Shown: positions 63,043 through 64,000 of the stretch, one piece after another
Layout of the letters: each line of letters opens with the position of its first letter
Position numbering within the stretch: the first letter of the stretch is position 1
From: Marinobacterium aestuarii
GTDB taxonomy: Bacteria > Pseudomonadota > Gammaproteobacteria > Pseudomonadales > Balneatricaceae
Direction: 5' to 3'
Assembly: GCF_001651805.1 (NCBI RefSeq)
Contig: NZ_CP015839.1
Span: forward strand, 1,364,001-1,428,000
Length of the DNA stretch: 64,000 bases
Made by a program: the position numbers and the translations under genes
The notes under the pieces: generated by a model
What the model was told of the DNA's origin: nothing
What the model saw: only the letters and a program-made list of their open reading frames with translations
The model's database searches: none

Positions 63043-64000
63043 ATGTTTGAGCATCAACCCGCGCTGGTCTCCCTGATAGGCAATACGCCGCTGATCGAGT
63101 TGCGTCAGGTGTCGGAGCTGACCGGCTGTACCATTCTTGGCAAGGCCGAGTTTCTTAACCCCGGCGGCTCGGTGAAAGACCGTACAGCACTGGGCATTAT
63201 CCGGGATGCAGAACGCAGAGGCCTGCTTGAGCCCGGCGGTACCGTCGTCGAGGGCACCGCCGGCAATACCGGTATCGGTCTCTGCCTGGTGGCCAATGCG
63301 CTGGGGTATCGCACTATCATCGTTATGCCAGAGACCCAGAGCCAGGAGAAGAAGGATCTTTTGCGTCTCTATGGTGCCGATTTGCGCCTGGTGCCCGCGG
63401 TGCCCTATGCCGATGAAAATCATTACACCCGTGTCTCGAGCCGTATCGCAATGGAGATGCAGCAGCAGGGTCGCAGTGCCATCTGGGCCAATCAGTTCGA
63501 CAATACTGCCAATCGCGAGATTCATTATCAGACCACAGGGGCTGAAATCTGGCGCCAGTGTGGCGGGCAGCTCGATGCTTTCTGCTGCGCGGTTGGCACG
63601 GGCGGCACTTTGGCGGGGGTCGCCAGAGCGCTGCGCGAGCAGGATAAAAGCGTGAGCATTGTGCTGTCGGACGCGCAGGGGGCTTCGTTGTGCAATTACT
63701 ATCGCGGGGGTGAGCTGCGCGCCCAGGGATCCTCGGTGATGGAGGGGATTGGGCAGAGCCGCATTACCGCTAACCTGGAAGGGCTGAAAGTGGATGATGC
63801 GCTGGAGATCAGTGATGGCGAAGCCTTGCCCTATCTGTATGACCTGTTGCAGTACGAGGGGCTTTGCCTCGGGGGCTCCAGCGCCATCAATGTGGCGGGT
63901 GCGGTACAGATTGCCCGCACCCTGGGGCCGGGTCATACGGTGGTGACGATTCTGTGTGATGTTGGCTCGCGCTATCAAAGCAAGCTGTTCAATCCGGCTT
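63043..64000 (+). CDS. Cysteine synthase (O-acetylserine sulfhydrylase) family, 3' end cut by window
   Basis: The first 319 residues of a PLP enzyme of the cysteine synthase family. The PLP lysine is in NPGGSVKDRTALGI near residue 46. The phosphate-contact loop is EGTAGNTGIGLCL near 75, and VGTGGTLAGVARAL near 193 is the second glycine loop. IGNTPLIELRQVSEL begins the fold. It most likely makes cysteine from O-acetylserine and sulfide; cystathionine beta-synthase-like activity cannot be excluded without the end of the gene. CGGAGA lies before the ATG at 63043. No stop occurs before the window edge. An antisense open frame covers the region but is an artefact of the coding strand. Confidence 0.9.
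   Translation, partial: MFEHQPALVSLIGNTPLIELRQVSELTGCTILGKAEFLNPGGSVKDRTALGIIRDAERRGLLEPGGTVVEGTAGNTGIGLCLVANALGYRTIIVMPETQSQEKKDLLRLYGADLRLVPAVPYADENHYTRVSSRIAMEMQQQGRSAIWANQFDNTANREIHYQTTGAEIWRQCGGQLDAFCCAVGTGGTLAGVARALREQDKSVSIVLSDAQGASLCNYYRGGELRAQGSSVMEGIGQSRITANLEGLKVDDALEISDGEALPYLYDLLQYEGLCLGGSSAINVAGAVQIARTLGPGHTVVTILCDVGSRYQSKLFNPA

Noticed and set aside
63001-63978. A 325-codon minus-strand frame at the right edge
   Set aside because: The plus strand encodes a cysteine synthase with PLP motifs across the same region; the minus frame has no motifs.

Overview
The window is one stretch of a moderately GC-rich gammaproteobacterial chromosome. Housekeeping genes are densely packed, and no phage, plasmid, IS, tRNA or rRNA gene was seen. 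Gene content and order resemble Pseudomonas and marine Oceanospirillales-type bacteria: class II DAHP synthase, DUF3549, argF/grxD/peroxiredoxin/rnt/motY/argG, suhB|trmJ|iscR-iscSUA-hscBA-fdx-iscX, and a Pa0148-like adenine deaminase. The genus cannot be fixed from sequence alone.

Layout. 0-8 kb: an aldehyde dehydrogenase, an M20 amidohydrolase, class I fumarase, a small flavodoxin, an NfsA-type nitroreductase, an AlkB-type demethylase and a CBS-domain protein. 8-10 kb: an overlapping pair that looks like a DnaT-type primosomal protein and a lambda P-type helicase loader. 10-21 kb: DUF3549, a CPA2 cation/proton antiporter, yqcC, class II DAHP synthase, a CMD-family protein, MetR-like regulator, argF-argD, monothiol glutaredoxin, peroxiredoxin and RNase T. 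21-31 kb: motY, argG, a SuhB homologue whose catalytic residues are mutated, trmJ and the complete isc operon behind two tandem IscR sites. 31-37 kb: a type I secretion system (ABC, adaptor, LuxR regulator, TolC). 37-45.8 kb: a mevalonate-pathway operon (HMG-CoA reductase, type 2 IPP isomerase, HMG-CoA synthase, two GHMP kinases, diphosphomevalonate decarboxylase) with DNA polymerase II coupled to its end. 45.8-49 kb: purine salvage. 49-58 kb: flavohaemoglobin, diguanylate cyclase, RutR-like regulator, DMT transporter, flavin reductase, an ECF sigma/anti-sigma unit and a sterol-desaturase-family protein. 58-62.4 kb: nrdA-nrdB-ferredoxin behind two NrdR boxes. 62.4-64 kb: a repeat-rich spacer and the start of a cysteine-synthase gene that runs off the window.

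How the parts work together. The isc genes make Fe-S clusters for proteins such as fumarase and the ferredoxins seen here. The nrd genes supply dNTPs and their ferredoxin probably maintains the NrdB cofactor. The mevalonate operon encodes every step from acetoacetyl-CoA to IPP/DMAPP. The purine genes route adenine, xanthine/guanine and oxidised guanine into salvage.

Most notable: the SuhB pseudo-enzyme in the normal suhB position; the DnaT/lambda-P-like pair in a non-phage context; the mevalonate operon in a gammaproteobacterium, coupled to polB; a REP-like palindrome present twice; and heptanucleotide arrays after the nrd operon. No database search was run. Functional calls rest on motifs and remembered family sequences.
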